Assembly (NCBI GenBank): GCA_023151115.1
Contig: JAKLJP010000003.1
Location: 62,001 to 126,000, forward strand
Length of the DNA stretch: 64,000 bases
Direction: 5' to 3'
From: Anaerolineae bacterium
GTDB lineage: Bacteria; Chloroflexota; Anaerolineae; 4572-78; J111
The notes under the pieces are model-generated. The model ran no database searches. It was given only the letters and a program-made list of their open reading frames with translations, and was not told the origin of the DNA. Positions within the stretch are counted from its first letter, which is position 1. Each line of letters begins with the position of its first letter. The position numbers and the translations under genes are program-made. This document shows, one piece after another, positions 1 through 8,139 of the stretch.

Positions 1-239
1 ACCCGCTCGATATGGGCCAGCGGCGGGGCCTGGTTGACCAAATCGCGCTGAAAAGCAGCCAACGCCGCCTCCGGTCCCTCGACTTCGATAAATACGCCGC
101 CGCTGTGGTTACCCACAAAGCCGGTCAGGCCGTACCGCGCCGCCAGCCCGTAGACAAAAGGCCGGAAGCCGACCCCCTGGACCACGCCGGTAACGGTCAA
201 GCGTTGACGTTCAAGACGTTGAACATCGGTAATAATCAT
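1..239 (-). CDS. hypF: Carbamoyltransferase HypF, N-terminal fragment (cut by window start)
   Basis: HypF makes the cyanide ligands of the [NiFe] hydrogenase active-site iron from carbamoyl phosphate and hands them to HypE. Only the first 79 codons lie in the window. They read as the N-terminal acylphosphatase domain: residues 16-27 include the signature VVQGVGFRPFVY, followed by a conserved GNHSGGV segment at about 41-47. The start is the ATG at 237-239; its ribosome site is weak. It is the last visible gene of the hydrogenase operon, 182 bases after the NHL gene. hypC, D and E are not in the window and may follow to the left. The family is secure; completeness of the gene cannot be judged. 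Confidence 0.93.
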   Translation of the reverse strand, partial: MIITDVQRLERQRLTVTGVVQGVGFRPFVYGLAARYGLTGFVGNHSGGVFIEVEGPEAALAAFQRDLVNQAPPLAHIER

Positions 240-421
240 TCAATCCATATCTTTCACTTTGCAGAGGCCGGAATAAAAGAGGTTGGGGATTTTCCCCTGG
301 TAGAATGAAGCCCCCCATTACGCAGTTAGAGTTTAATGCAAATGATTTGGCAAAAATAGTGACAACCTTCGCCATTTCACCGTGACATGTATCATCTGCT
401 TCAATTTAAAGATAGCCCTGT

Positions 422-1519
422 TTAGCTGACTTGCCAAATCATCACCCGGTTATTGCCGGAGTCGGCGATGGCCAGCAACTCATTGCGTAGATGCAGTCCG
501 TAAGGCCAGCATAAGGTATCTCGCTCGACCGCCTGCCAGCGATTTTCGCCGTTGGCGTCAAAATCAGGCTGGCCGATGACGGCATCGGCAGGATGAAAGC
601 AGCCTTCGCTCGGCGGGCTGCGCCAGAAGAGCACCCGATTGTTGGCCGTGTCGGCCACAGCCAGAGTTTTGCCGGCCAGGCTAAGGGCGTAGGGAAAACG
701 CAACGCCTGCGGCCCCTGCTTGCCGTAAGGCCATTCGGCGGCCTGGTTAAAGTCGGGCTGGCCCAGCACCATCTCGGCAGGACGGTCGGCCAGGAGCGGC
801 AGCGACCAGCCTAATACACGGTGGTTGCCGGCATCGGCAATGTATAACCTTTCTTCGTTTCCGGCCACTGCGTGCGGCCAGCGGAAGGTGTTGGCCGCGA
901 CGCCGGTCCCCCGGTTTTCCAGCCCCAAATCCGGCGAATCCTGGCCTAAAATCACATCGGGCGGCTGTTCCGGTTCGGGCAGACCGGCCCAGCCCAGCAC
1001 CCGGCGGTTGCCGGTGTCGGTCACGTAAAACCAACCGTTGGCATACCCCAGCCCGAAAGGCCAATACATCCCCAGGGCGCTCACCTCGCCGCCCCGATTT
1101 TTGTCTACTTCGCTCAGGTTGGCCTGGCCTAAAACATAATCGGGCGCGACATCCGAGGCCGAAGGCACTTGATTCCAGACCAAAACCCGGTGGTTCCAGG
1201 CATCGGCCACAAACAAACGGCCCTCAACAACAGCCACGCCGGTGGGCAAATGCAGCCCTTTTTCCGGGCCGCGCCCGGCGGCGTTAGCGCCTTCGGTGTA
1301 AAAATCGGGCTGGCCCAGGACAATATCGGCAGGTTGTTGGTCACGGGTGGGAAGCTGCTGCCAAATCAAAAGGCGGTGATTGCCGGTATCGGCCACAATC
1401 AGCCGTTGGTCATCCAGAAAGACGCCGCGCGGGGCATACATCTGTGCCGGAGTGGGCGCGGCGTCGGGCAGGGCCAACCCGCCCGGCGAATAGGCTCCCA
1501 GCCAGAGCAGCGGTTCCAT
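422..1519 (-). CDS. NHL-repeat beta-propeller protein of the hydrogenase operon
   Basis: 365-residue protein made almost wholly of NHL-type propeller blades; each blade carries a variant of VADTGNHRVLIW followed by a VLGQPDF-like strand, and about six such units are visible. No signal peptide is seen with this start. The ATG at 1517-1519 overlaps the stop of the upstream gene (TGATG), so the two are translationally coupled; an open frame continues further upstream but overlaps the NifU-Rieske gene. NHL proteins next to group 2a uptake hydrogenases are known in cyanobacteria and mycobacteria, where a role in small-subunit maturation or complex assembly has been proposed. The role here is inferred from that context. 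Confidence 0.85.
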   Translation of the reverse strand: MEPLLWLGAYSPGGLALPDAAPTPAQMYAPRGVFLDDQRLIVADTGNHRLLIWQQLPTRDQQPADIVLGQPDFYTEGANAAGRGPEKGLHLPTGVAVVEGRLFVADAWNHRVLVWNQVPSASDVAPDYVLGQANLSEVDKNRGGEVSALGMYWPFGLGYANGWFYVTDTGNRRVLGWAGLPEPEQPPDVILGQDSPDLGLENRGTGVAANTFRWPHAVAGNEERLYIADAGNHRVLGWSLPLLADRPAEMVLGQPDFNQAAEWPYGKQGPQALRFPYALSLAGKTLAVADTANNRVLFWRSPPSEGCFHPADAVIGQPDFDANGENRWQAVERDTLCWPYGLHLRNELLAIADSGNNRVMIWQVS

Positions 1520-2379
1520 CAGCCCGGACGTACCCAAACCACGCCCGCTTCTACCCGCAACGGAAAGGGTTCCAGTTGGGCCTGGGGCGCGGTGAAACAT
1601 TCGCCGGTGCGGGCATCATAGCAGAAACCGTGCCAGGGGCAGGTCAACGTGCCGGCCTCCGGGTCCAAAATACCGCCGTCGAGGGGCAAAGCCTGATGGG
1701 CGCACTGGTTGCGATAGGCCGACAACTGCTGGCCCAATTTGACGATAATGATGCTGGTATCCGGCGCATCCAAACGATAGGGGCGGCTTTCGGAGAGGTC
1801 GGCCAGGTGTGGCCCTTTAATCCAGCCGGCTTCTTTGGGCTGCACGCCGATGGCTTCCAAAGGAATGATGGTCGGGCCAGGCTCGTTGGGCAGCACTTCG
1901 ATGTGCTTGATTTCGGGCACGTGCTCGCGCAGCGCCTCTTCGACCCCATTGCGCAGGGTCACGGCCGACATCGAACAACCGTTGCAAGCTCCATGCAATT
2001 TCACAAAAACGGTCGCACCGTTGACATTGACCAACTCGACATCCCCGCCGTGAGACTGCATGTAGGGGCGAACCATATCAATCACCCGGCTGACCCGTGT
2101 CGGCAGGTCGGCCCGTACCAGGCCGTGCATAGCAAACAGGGCGTAGACACTCGGCTCATCTACCAGTTCAAACAATAGTTCTTTACCACGCGGGTCGGCT
2201 TTGAGTCGCTGGATAATTTTGGTCAGGCCGGCTTTGTGGAAGGCTTCGACGGCGCTTTTGAGGGCCATGGCTTTGGCCTGACCGGCCTCGTCCAGGGTGC
2301 GGACTTCGTTGACGGCCTTGTCCACCCGCTCGGCCAGAGACTCAAACTCGTCAACTGGGATAGATGTTGTTACAGCCAT
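1519..2379 (-). CDS. NifU-domain/Rieske fusion protein (HucE-like)
   Basis: 286 residues. The first half is a NifU C-terminal-like domain (about 75-165) with the cluster-binding CNGC motif. The last 100 residues are a Rieske [2Fe-2S] domain with the ligand pairs CAH and CPWH. NifU-like domains carry or transfer Fe-S clusters; Rieske domains transfer electrons. Group 2a hydrogenase operons of mycobacteria encode a related Fe-S protein (HucE) thought to relay electrons from hydrogenase to the respiratory chain. The fusion therefore fits either cluster delivery or electron relay, or both. ATG at 2377-2379. It lies 259 bases after the small helical gene and is coupled to the NHL gene downstream. 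Confidence 0.9.
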   Translation of the reverse strand: MAVTTSIPVDEFESLAERVDKAVNEVRTLDEAGQAKAMALKSAVEAFHKAGLTKIIQRLKADPRGKELLFELVDEPSVYALFAMHGLVRADLPTRVSRVIDMVRPYMQSHGGDVELVNVNGATVFVKLHGACNGCSMSAVTLRNGVEEALREHVPEIKHIEVLPNEPGPTIIPLEAIGVQPKEAGWIKGPHLADLSESRPYRLDAPDTSIIIVKLGQQLSAYRNQCAHQALPLDGGILDPEAGTLTCPWHGFCYDARTGECFTAPQAQLEPFPLRVEAGVVWVRPG

Positions 2380-2460
2380 TGTCGCTCCATTTCGATGTTC
2401 TGCCGGTCAAGCTTTTTTGAGCATTTATCACGAATAGTACAAATAGACGAATTTTTTGAA

Positions 2461-2578
2461 GTAACATGTCATTTCGAGCGACGTAAGGAGCGAGAAATCT
2501 TCTAATCCGTCGTTTGCAAATAACAACCTCACAGATTTCTCGGCTTTCAGCCTCGAAATGACATAGCTGAGGAGTTAC
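2461..2578. repeat. Palindromic element, family A, diverged copy
   Basis: About 118 bp. It opens with GTAACATGTCATTTCGAGCG and closes with GCCTCGAAATGACATAGCTG and GGAGTTAC, so the ends are inverted copies of each other. It belongs to the same family as 20812-20925 and 56142-56255 but has lost part of the left end (the TGCTCAG segment) and carries a longer stem. It lies between the small helical gene and the NifU-Rieske gene, inside the hydrogenase operon. Confidence 0.8.
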
Positions 2579-2638
2579 AAAATTTGCCTCATTCGCTCAT
2601 TCGAGTCATTCGTGATTTAAAATCAGCCAAACAGCAGG

Positions 2639-3001
2639 TCACTCATACAGACTGGCTTGCTGCTCCAGAAATTCCTCGGTTTTGCGTTGTAATAAGTCAG
2701 CGAAAGCTTCTCTGGCCATAGCGACCAGCATTTTTTCGACGCTGCCGGCGTTGGGCGCGGAAACGGGTTGCTGGGCCAAACTCTGCAAAATAAAACAAGC
2801 CCCGGCAGCGTTGTCGAGTAAAAAATCCTGAAAAATGGCCTCGACAAATTGGTTCAACCAGATACCCTCGCCCTGCGGGTCTTGCCGCAGCTTACGCAGC
2901 GCGTTCTCAGCGCCTTCGTTGCGCTGAACCAGGCGCTCGACGTAGCGATCCACCGCCGTCAGCAGCAAAAAATCAAATTGCTGGCGTTGATACAATTCCA
3001 T
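2639..3001 (-). CDS. Small helical protein of the hydrogenase operon, unknown function
   Basis: 120 residues from the ATG at 2999-3001 (MELYQRQQFDF...). The open frame extends another 32 codons upstream, but that part lies in the TPR gene and reads as arginine-rich shadow sequence, so the shorter start is preferred; the overlap with the TPR gene is then 29 bases. The protein is charged and predicted to be all helical, with no Cys motif, signal or membrane segment. I do not recognise the family. Its fixed place among hydrogenase accessory genes suggests a maturation or assembly role; this is inference only. Confidence 0.7.
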   Translation of the reverse strand: MELYQRQQFDFLLLTAVDRYVERLVQRNEGAENALRKLRQDPQGEGIWLNQFVEAIFQDFLLDNAAGACFILQSLAQQPVSAPNAGSVEKMLVAMAREAFADLLQRKTEEFLEQQASLYE

Positions 3002-4229
3002 TCTGTTTTCCTGCCTCAGCTTGCATCTGGGCAGTCTTAACCTGCTCCAGCAGTTCAGCCACCGATTGCGCCGCTTCGGTTTCGCCACAGCTCTCAAAGA
3101 GTGCCAATGCCTCCGTCAAATTAGGCACGGCATGGACAAAAATACCCAAATGAGCCAAAGCGTTACCCTGGTTGGCCAGCACACGAGCATATCCCACGGG
3201 GTCACTTTCCGGGCGGCGCACGGCCAAAATTTCCTCGTACAACTCGACGGCCTGGGCCAGATTCTCTTCCGGGTGGGCCGAGGGCAAATATTGGTAGGCG
3301 TTGGCCAGGTTGAGTTGGGCGCTGGCCCACTGCTCCAGGTGAGTTTCGGGGGTGTAAACCTTGAGAGCCTCGCGCAGCGATTGGACGGCAATGCCCATAC
3401 GCAACTGGTCGCTGGCTTCTTGCAATGGCATAGCCAGGTAGGCCAGGGCCAAATTGGTCTGGGCCAGGGCGTAAGCTTCGGGCTGGGCCTCGCGGGTCAG
3501 CACGCTCAGCGCCTTTTGATAACATTTGGCCGCTTCGAGCAGGGGGCCGCGCCGCCCCTGGGCCATATCCTGGTAGACAATGCCCAGATTAAGCCACAAT
3601 TCGGCCCGCGTTTCCGCCAAATCCGTTGGTTCCAGGAGGCGGATGGCTTCCTGGTACTGCTGGATGAGCGCTGCGTCTGGCCCCAAAAAGTTGTACCTTA
3701 TTTCGGCCAGCGTACCGAGCAACTGGGCAGCGAACACCGGCGAATTCGGTCGAGCGGCCTGGACAGCTTCGGCCAGCAACCCAACTGCCCTGCCACTGTC
3801 GCCCTGTTCCAAAGCGTGGGTGGCCTGGGCCATTAAAACAAAGGCCAAACACTCGGCTTGAGTCTCACCGCGCTCCAGTGGGGCAGCCAGGTATCCCAGG
3901 GTGTAGGCTACTACATCGAGCAGGTGACGCAAATCGCCTGTAAACTCACTGCTCAAGGCGAGATATTGGACCGGGTCGGGCCGGAGGACAAAACGGTTGA
4001 AAGCCGCTTCGGGGCTGGCATCACCGGCGAGGGCTTCGTAAGCGGCGTCGGTTTCGCCGGCCAGGGCAAGCTCAAAGAAGCGCAAGGCCGGGGGTAAATT
4101 GCGCGGGGTTCGACCTTGCAACAAAGCGCCCTGAACGGCTTCGACGCCCGGCACGGCCGGCAGCAATAAGTAGCCCGCCGGCAAAGAGAAGATACCAATC
4201 GGTTGGGGGGTAACAGTTAATTGCGCCAT
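2973..4229 (-). CDS. TPR-repeat protein of the hydrogenase operon
   Basis: 418-residue protein with tetratricopeptide-like helical pairs from about residue 130 to the end (for example WLNLGIVYQDMAQG, AQTNLALAYLAM, AQLNLANAYQYL, LANQGNALAHLG). TPR arrays are protein-binding scaffolds. A TPR gene next to NHL and NifU-type genes is a recurring feature of group 2a hydrogenase clusters in cyanobacteria and actinobacteria, where they are suspected small-subunit maturation factors. The start is taken as the ATG at 4227-4229; a TTG directly before it is also possible. It begins 3 bases after the stop of the upstream small gene. The first 120 residues have no recognised domain. Confidence 0.85.
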   Translation of the reverse strand: MAQLTVTPQPIGIFSLPAGYLLLPAVPGVEAVQGALLQGRTPRNLPPALRFFELALAGETDAAYEALAGDASPEAAFNRFVLRPDPVQYLALSSEFTGDLRHLLDVVAYTLGYLAAPLERGETQAECLAFVLMAQATHALEQGDSGRAVGLLAEAVQAARPNSPVFAAQLLGTLAEIRYNFLGPDAALIQQYQEAIRLLEPTDLAETRAELWLNLGIVYQDMAQGRRGPLLEAAKCYQKALSVLTREAQPEAYALAQTNLALAYLAMPLQEASDQLRMGIAVQSLREALKVYTPETHLEQWASAQLNLANAYQYLPSAHPEENLAQAVELYEEILAVRRPESDPVGYARVLANQGNALAHLGIFVHAVPNLTEALALFESCGETEAAQSVAELLEQVKTAQMQAEAGKQNGIVSTPAI

Positions 4230-4232
4230 CAA

Positions 4233-4484
4233 TTAAAAACCCAGGGGAGGTTGTGACAAATCTTTGCTTGCGCCCCGTTCAATCCAGTGCGCGGCAATTT
4301 CGGCCAGCCGTTTTTTGGGGTAAGCCTGAATCCGGTGGCGCACGGTTTGGACATTATCCGGCTCATTTGGCTCCCAAAAACCGACTTCCAGGTAAACCAC
4401 CCAGCGACCATTTTCTTCTTCAACCGTAGCCACTACCCAAACGGCATTTTCGGTTGGAAAGCCACTCCCAGATTCATCGTCCAT
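4233..4484 (-). CDS. Small conserved protein of the hydrogenase operon
   Basis: 83 residues from the ATG at 4482-4484, which overlaps the stop of the gene before it (TAATG). It is rich in aromatic and acidic residues, with a segment VWVVATVEEENGRWVVYLEV that reads as a small beta-sheet, then a helical tail. No metal-binding motif is visible. Small proteins of this size occur between hupL and the TPR gene in cyanobacterial uptake hydrogenase clusters, but I cannot tie this one to a named family. Function unknown; tight coupling to both neighbours argues that it is real. Confidence 0.75.
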   Translation of the reverse strand: MDDESGSGFPTENAVWVVATVEEENGRWVVYLEVGFWEPNEPDNVQTVRHRIQAYPKKRLAEIAAHWIERGASKDLSQPPLGF

Positions 4485-4768
4485 TAAATCGCCAGCGTTA
4501 CTCGCAGCGCGCCGTGGGCTTCGTCCCAAAAGGCTGGATAGGAACCCGGCGCTGTCTGCGGCGGCAGTTGCTCCCAGATCAAGACGCTGCGGTCTCCCTG
4601 GAGATTATACTGCTTCAACAGCAATCCGCCAGCGGACGCCCCCCGCAAAGGCAGCAGCCACATTTCGGGCGGCTTGAGCAGCACCACCAGCACATCTTCC
4701 GGGAAATAACGCCGAGCGAGGGCGGCGGGCAGCCTCAGATAGCCCTGTTCGGTCAGTTCAATTTCCAC
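4484..4768 (-). CDS. Small hydrogenase-associated protein
   Basis: 94 residues, GTG start at 4766-4768, overlapping the end of the maturation protease gene by 11 bases. The sequence starts with a beta-rich segment similar in feel to AbrB-like or small barrel folds (ELTEQGYLRLPAALARRYF), followed by a hydrophobic strand VLVVLLKPPEMWLLPL. I do not assign a DNA-binding function. Its position directly after the protease suggests a role in processing or assembly of the hydrogenase, as for the small genes found here in other group 2a clusters. Confidence 0.75.
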   Translation of the reverse strand: MEIELTEQGYLRLPAALARRYFPEDVLVVLLKPPEMWLLPLRGASAGGLLLKQYNLQGDRSVLIWEQLPPQTAPGSYPAFWDEAHGALRVTLAI

Positions 4769-5234
4769 CCGCAGCCATCAACTCCAACTCAGTCGTCAGC
4801 TTTTGGACCAGATTTTCCATGGTAGCCCGCACCGGCCGGCTCAACTCATCGCCAAATTCCAGGTTTTCCGCCTCAATCAAGTAGACCGTAATCCGGGGCG
4901 GATACTCCTCTTTCAACAGCCAGCGGCCAAAAGCCAGGGCGTGGTCCCAGCGGAAGGCATGCAGATTGAGGCCGGTGATGGGCGGCAATTGAGCCAATTC
5001 CTCGCCGGGAACCTGATAGAGCGTTCCCGGCGGCTGGCCGGTCTGGCAGGCGTCCACGATAATCACGTGGTCGGCCCCGCGCATTTTGAAGGCGACATCC
5101 ATGCCGGCGGTACCGCCATCGGCCAGGCGCACGCCGGGCGGGACGCCTCTTTCGGCCAGCACCCGCACCAAAATCGGCCCAACAGCGTCGTCGCCGCGCA
5201 GGAGATTGCCACAGCCGATAATCAAAGTATCCAT
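4758..5234 (-). CDS. hupW: Hydrogenase maturation endopeptidase (HupW/HyaD family)
   Basis: 158 residues. The N-terminus carries GCGNLLRGDDAVGP, typical of M52 hydrogenase-specific proteases, where the Asp binds nickel; further conserved parts are DGGTAGMD at about 39-46 and VDA at about 60-62. The enzyme clips the C-terminal extension of the large subunit after nickel insertion. The substrate is almost surely HupL, encoded just upstream, which ends in a 20-residue extension after its last metal-binding Cys/His. ATG at 5232-5234. Length is normal for the family. Confidence 0.92.
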   Translation of the reverse strand: MDTLIIGCGNLLRGDDAVGPILVRVLAERGVPPGVRLADGGTAGMDVAFKMRGADHVIIVDACQTGQPPGTLYQVPGEELAQLPPITGLNLHAFRWDHALAFGRWLLKEEYPPRITVYLIEAENLEFGDELSRPVRATMENLVQKLTTELELMAAGGN

Positions 5235-5261
5235 AAACTATCTTTTCTCAGCAGATTTTTT

Positions 5262-5326
5262 GCCGGGATTAGGAGATTGGGGGATTTTTTCATAATTTCT
5301 TCTTCCCCTAATCCCCTAATCCCGGC
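5262..5326. repeat. Tandem-word hairpin (GGGATTAG type) between hupL and protease
   Basis: Inverted arms GCCGGGATTAGGAGATTGG... and ...CCCCTAATCCCGGC, built from repeats of a word like GGGGATTA, around a T/C-rich loop. It lies 35 bases after the hupL stop. The stem could slow transcription or protect the upstream mRNA, but it belongs to a dispersed repeat class seen at many gene ends here. Confidence 0.8.
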
Positions 5327-5361
5327 TCAATCTCGACAGAAAAGGTCTGCTTGAGTATTTA

Positions 5362-6972
5362 TTAGCAAGACATCCCGTTGACCTGGAACTTGGACAGTTC
5401 TTTACCGGTTTTGGCGTCGTAGGCGTGGACAGTACAGACCAGGCAGGAGTCGAAGCTGCGGGCGACGTGACCCAGTTCGACCGGGTCTTCCATATCGGTA
5501 ATGGTCGAGCCAATAAAGGCCTGTTCCATGGGGCCATGAACCTTGTTGCCGTCCTGCGGGCCGATGTTCCAGGCCGTCGGGGTGACAACCTGGTAATTCT
5601 CGATTTTGCCGTCTTTAATAACGATCCAGTCCGACAGTGAGCCACGGGCAGCCTCGGTGGAGCCAAAACCTTTGCCTTCAGCATGCTCGATGGGTTTGAT
5701 GTAGAATTTTTCGTGCAAGTTGACCTGGTTGAGCCAGCCTTTGACCAACTTAAAGTATTTGGCCGCTTCATGCATCCGCGCCATAACCCGGACCAACACG
5801 CTGGGGCCAACCGTCTGAATGGCGTCGAGGAAGAGCGGGTCGTAATCCTGATAATCTCTGGCTCCGGGGCGGCCGGCAATCACCTGGCGCGACAGCGGGC
5901 CGGCTTCCAGCGGAATATAGCCCTTGCCGGGCACTTCGTAGCGGGGCGATTTGGCCCAGCTATATTTGCCTTGCTTGCGGCCTTCTGCCGGGTCAATGGG
6001 TTCAGTCACGCCGTCAAAGGGATGGAGCGAACCCGCGCCGCGGAAGAAGGAGTTGGTGTGGTCTTCGCGCACCCTGGCCTGGTCGAAATCGTGAAACGCC
6101 TCGCCGTCATAGACGCCGGAGCGAGTAATCAGGGCGTTATTGCGGCCTTCAATGGTTGGAAATTGATACTCCTCCGGGTTGAAAAAGGTCCCGGTGGCCA
6201 GGAACGCACCCGCGCCCTGCCCAAATTTGTCCAGCCCTACTTCGCGGGCAAAGCGAATAAAGAAACCACAGTCAGAATTGTAATGGTTCTCGTTTTCTTC
6301 CACCCAGGCCAGCACGTCGTTCCAGGTTTTGTTTTCCAGCCAACGATCAATCGAGCCGCCCAGCCACTGTTTCTCCAGCCAGGCGTCGGCCCACCAATCC
6401 AGAATGGCCGTGGCGCGAGTAATCTCCGAGAGGGTTGGGGCGCACATCACCCCGCCGGGGATCATAAAGCTGGAGTGGGGCCACTGCCCGCCGAACATCG
6501 CGTAAACTTCCACCGGCTTGCCCGACCAGGTGACGCCGGTTTCGTAGCTGGTCCCTACAAAAGGGGCGAAACGGCGCACGGCTTCATCGTAACCGGGGGC
6601 TTTGGCATAATTTTTGTTAATCAGATCAATGGCAAACAGGGCGTAAAACCAGCGCGGAATACTTTGCAGAGTTTCACAAGCCTGGGCGATGTTGCGGATC
6701 AGCGTGGCATTGGCCGGCATTTCGGTACGCCAGGCGGTATCCAGCGCGTAAGCCGCTTTGTAGAGGTGACTGCCGCCGCAAATGCCGCAAATGCGCGGGG
6801 TGACAATCAAGCCGGCCTGCGGGTCTTTGCCCTTCAAAATAATTTCAAACCCGCGAAACATGCTGGCCTCGGTCCAGGCATCGGTGACGACGCCATCTTC
6901 TACGGCCACGCGCAAATCCAAATCGCCTTCAACACGCCCCAGGGGGCTAATGGTCATATTTTTAACAGCCAT
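5362..6972 (-). CDS. hupL: [NiFe] uptake hydrogenase large subunit, group 2a
   Basis: 536-residue catalytic subunit that oxidises H2 at the NiFe(CN)2CO centre. The proximal nickel-binding motif is RICGICGGSH (Cys62, Cys65), the distal one is DSCLVCTVH (Cys510, Cys513, His516). A 20-residue tail follows His516 and should be removed by the maturation protease encoded downstream. The DSC form of the distal motif, in place of DPC, is the one found in cyanobacterial HupL and mycobacterial HucL, as is the overall sequence, so group 2a is a firm call. A GAGGAG ribosome site precedes the ATG. Enzymes of this group, including one from Chloroflexus aggregans, are known to oxidise H2 down to atmospheric level. 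Confidence 0.97.
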   Translation of the reverse strand: MAVKNMTISPLGRVEGDLDLRVAVEDGVVTDAWTEASMFRGFEIILKGKDPQAGLIVTPRICGICGGSHLYKAAYALDTAWRTEMPANATLIRNIAQACETLQSIPRWFYALFAIDLINKNYAKAPGYDEAVRRFAPFVGTSYETGVTWSGKPVEVYAMFGGQWPHSSFMIPGGVMCAPTLSEITRATAILDWWADAWLEKQWLGGSIDRWLENKTWNDVLAWVEENENHYNSDCGFFIRFAREVGLDKFGQGAGAFLATGTFFNPEEYQFPTIEGRNNALITRSGVYDGEAFHDFDQARVREDHTNSFFRGAGSLHPFDGVTEPIDPAEGRKQGKYSWAKSPRYEVPGKGYIPLEAGPLSRQVIAGRPGARDYQDYDPLFLDAIQTVGPSVLVRVMARMHEAAKYFKLVKGWLNQVNLHEKFYIKPIEHAEGKGFGSTEAARGSLSDWIVIKDGKIENYQVVTPTAWNIGPQDGNKVHGPMEQAFIGSTITDMEDPVELGHVARSFDSCLVCTVHAYDAKTGKELSKFQVNGMSC

Positions 6973-7137
6973 TGTTATGCTCCTCGTAGATAGTAATCAG
7001 TCAATGTCATTAAGTTAGCGTAGTTTAGCCCCTTGTGGGCGGCTATAAACGGGCACGAGGCCCTATGTTACAGCCTTAACTTAACGACATTGAGTAGTCA
7101 GAAAGATTCTGTGACTTGCTACCCTGCTACTCTCGAT

Positions 7138-8109
7138 TTAAACCACAAACATATCTTCCTTAGCCCACTGCGGGGAGGCGACGCGGGCGGCGGCGGCGTG
7201 AGCCATGTAGGTGATGTGGTCGGTGCCATTGGGCACTTCTTTGGGCACGGAACCGCTGACTTTCTGAGTTTTAAAGACGGTGCCGGGCTTGAGGTCGAAG
7301 AAGGGAAATTCCGGTTCGGTGCAGCCGGTGCAGGGCATACCGGCCCGGGTTTTGGAGGATTGGCGGTTCCACAGGATGCGATTGCAGGGTGAGTGGGTCA
7401 GCGGGCCGCGGCAGCCCATCTCATAAAAGAGGCAGCCGGTGCGGGTCCCCTGGCCGAACTCTTTGGTGGCCTGTTTGTACTCAAAGAATTGAACGCGGGT
7501 ACAGCCGGTTTGGGTGAAGGTTTTGAAGAAGGTCTGGGGTCGTTGGAGATGGTCAAGGGCAATGTCGCCGGCGCGGCCGCTGGCAACGGCCACCAGAATT
7601 TGGGTGACCCAATCGGGGTGGGCCGGGCAGCCGGGAATGTTGATGACCGGCAGGCCCATTTTGGAGCGGAAATTTGCGCCCAGGTAGCCGCCGTGGTCAC
7701 GCTTGAGATACTGCAAGCCGATGGAGTCGGTGGGGTTGGGCGCGGTGGCCGGAATGCCGCCCCAGCAGGCGCAGTCACCCAGGGCGACCACAATTTGGGC
7801 CTGGCTGGCTAATTCAGTGACCCAGTCTTTCATGGGCCGCTCGGCAAACATGTTGTAGCGGCCGGTGTTGTTTGGCCCTTGAATAACGGTCCCCTCAAAA
7901 ACAAAGATGTCCAACGGCCTGGCCCCGGTAGCGCAATCCACAAATATCTTTTTGGCCTGCTCACCCAATTCCATGCCCAGCGAGGGATGCCACAAGACAT
8001 CAATCCCAAAGTCCGTTACCAAGTCTACCGCGCTTGGCTCTTCGGCGTTGAGAAACGACATGGTATTGCCGCTGCACGCCCCACCCTGTAACCACAATAG
8101 AGTTGCCAT
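7138..8109 (-). CDS. hupS: [NiFe] uptake hydrogenase small subunit, group 2a
   Basis: 323-residue Fe-S subunit that passes electrons from the active site. There is no Tat signal: the protein starts at MATLLWLQGGACSGNTMSFL, as in cyanobacterial HupS and HucS, so the enzyme is cytoplasmic or on the inner membrane face. The proximal-cluster motif reads C12-x2-N15 instead of CxxC, consistent with the [3Fe-4S] clusters reported for Huc. Further cluster ligands are visible around GCTR, RTGCLFYEMGCRGP, SPCNRILW and MPCTGC. A strong GGAGG ribosome site precedes the ATG. hupL follows after a 165-base gap that contains no gene. Confidence 0.97.
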   Translation of the reverse strand: MATLLWLQGGACSGNTMSFLNAEEPSAVDLVTDFGIDVLWHPSLGMELGEQAKKIFVDCATGARPLDIFVFEGTVIQGPNNTGRYNMFAERPMKDWVTELASQAQIVVALGDCACWGGIPATAPNPTDSIGLQYLKRDHGGYLGANFRSKMGLPVINIPGCPAHPDWVTQILVAVASGRAGDIALDHLQRPQTFFKTFTQTGCTRVQFFEYKQATKEFGQGTRTGCLFYEMGCRGPLTHSPCNRILWNRQSSKTRAGMPCTGCTEPEFPFFDLKPGTVFKTQKVSGSVPKEVPNGTDHITYMAHAAAARVASPQWAKEDMFVV

Positions 8110-8139
8110 TAATGTTTTCCTCCTTAAAAAATAAATTGA

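Noticed and set aside
4484..4768. AbrB-type transcription factor
   Set aside because: Only the first 20 residues look similar; the dimeric swapped-hairpin pattern is not evident.
5683..6993. Long open frame antisense to hupL (436 codons); similar ones lie antisense to ftsH and the NuoF-like gene
   Set aside because: Exact antisense of well-conserved genes, no family match and low-complexity composition; they are shadows of GC-rich coding strands.
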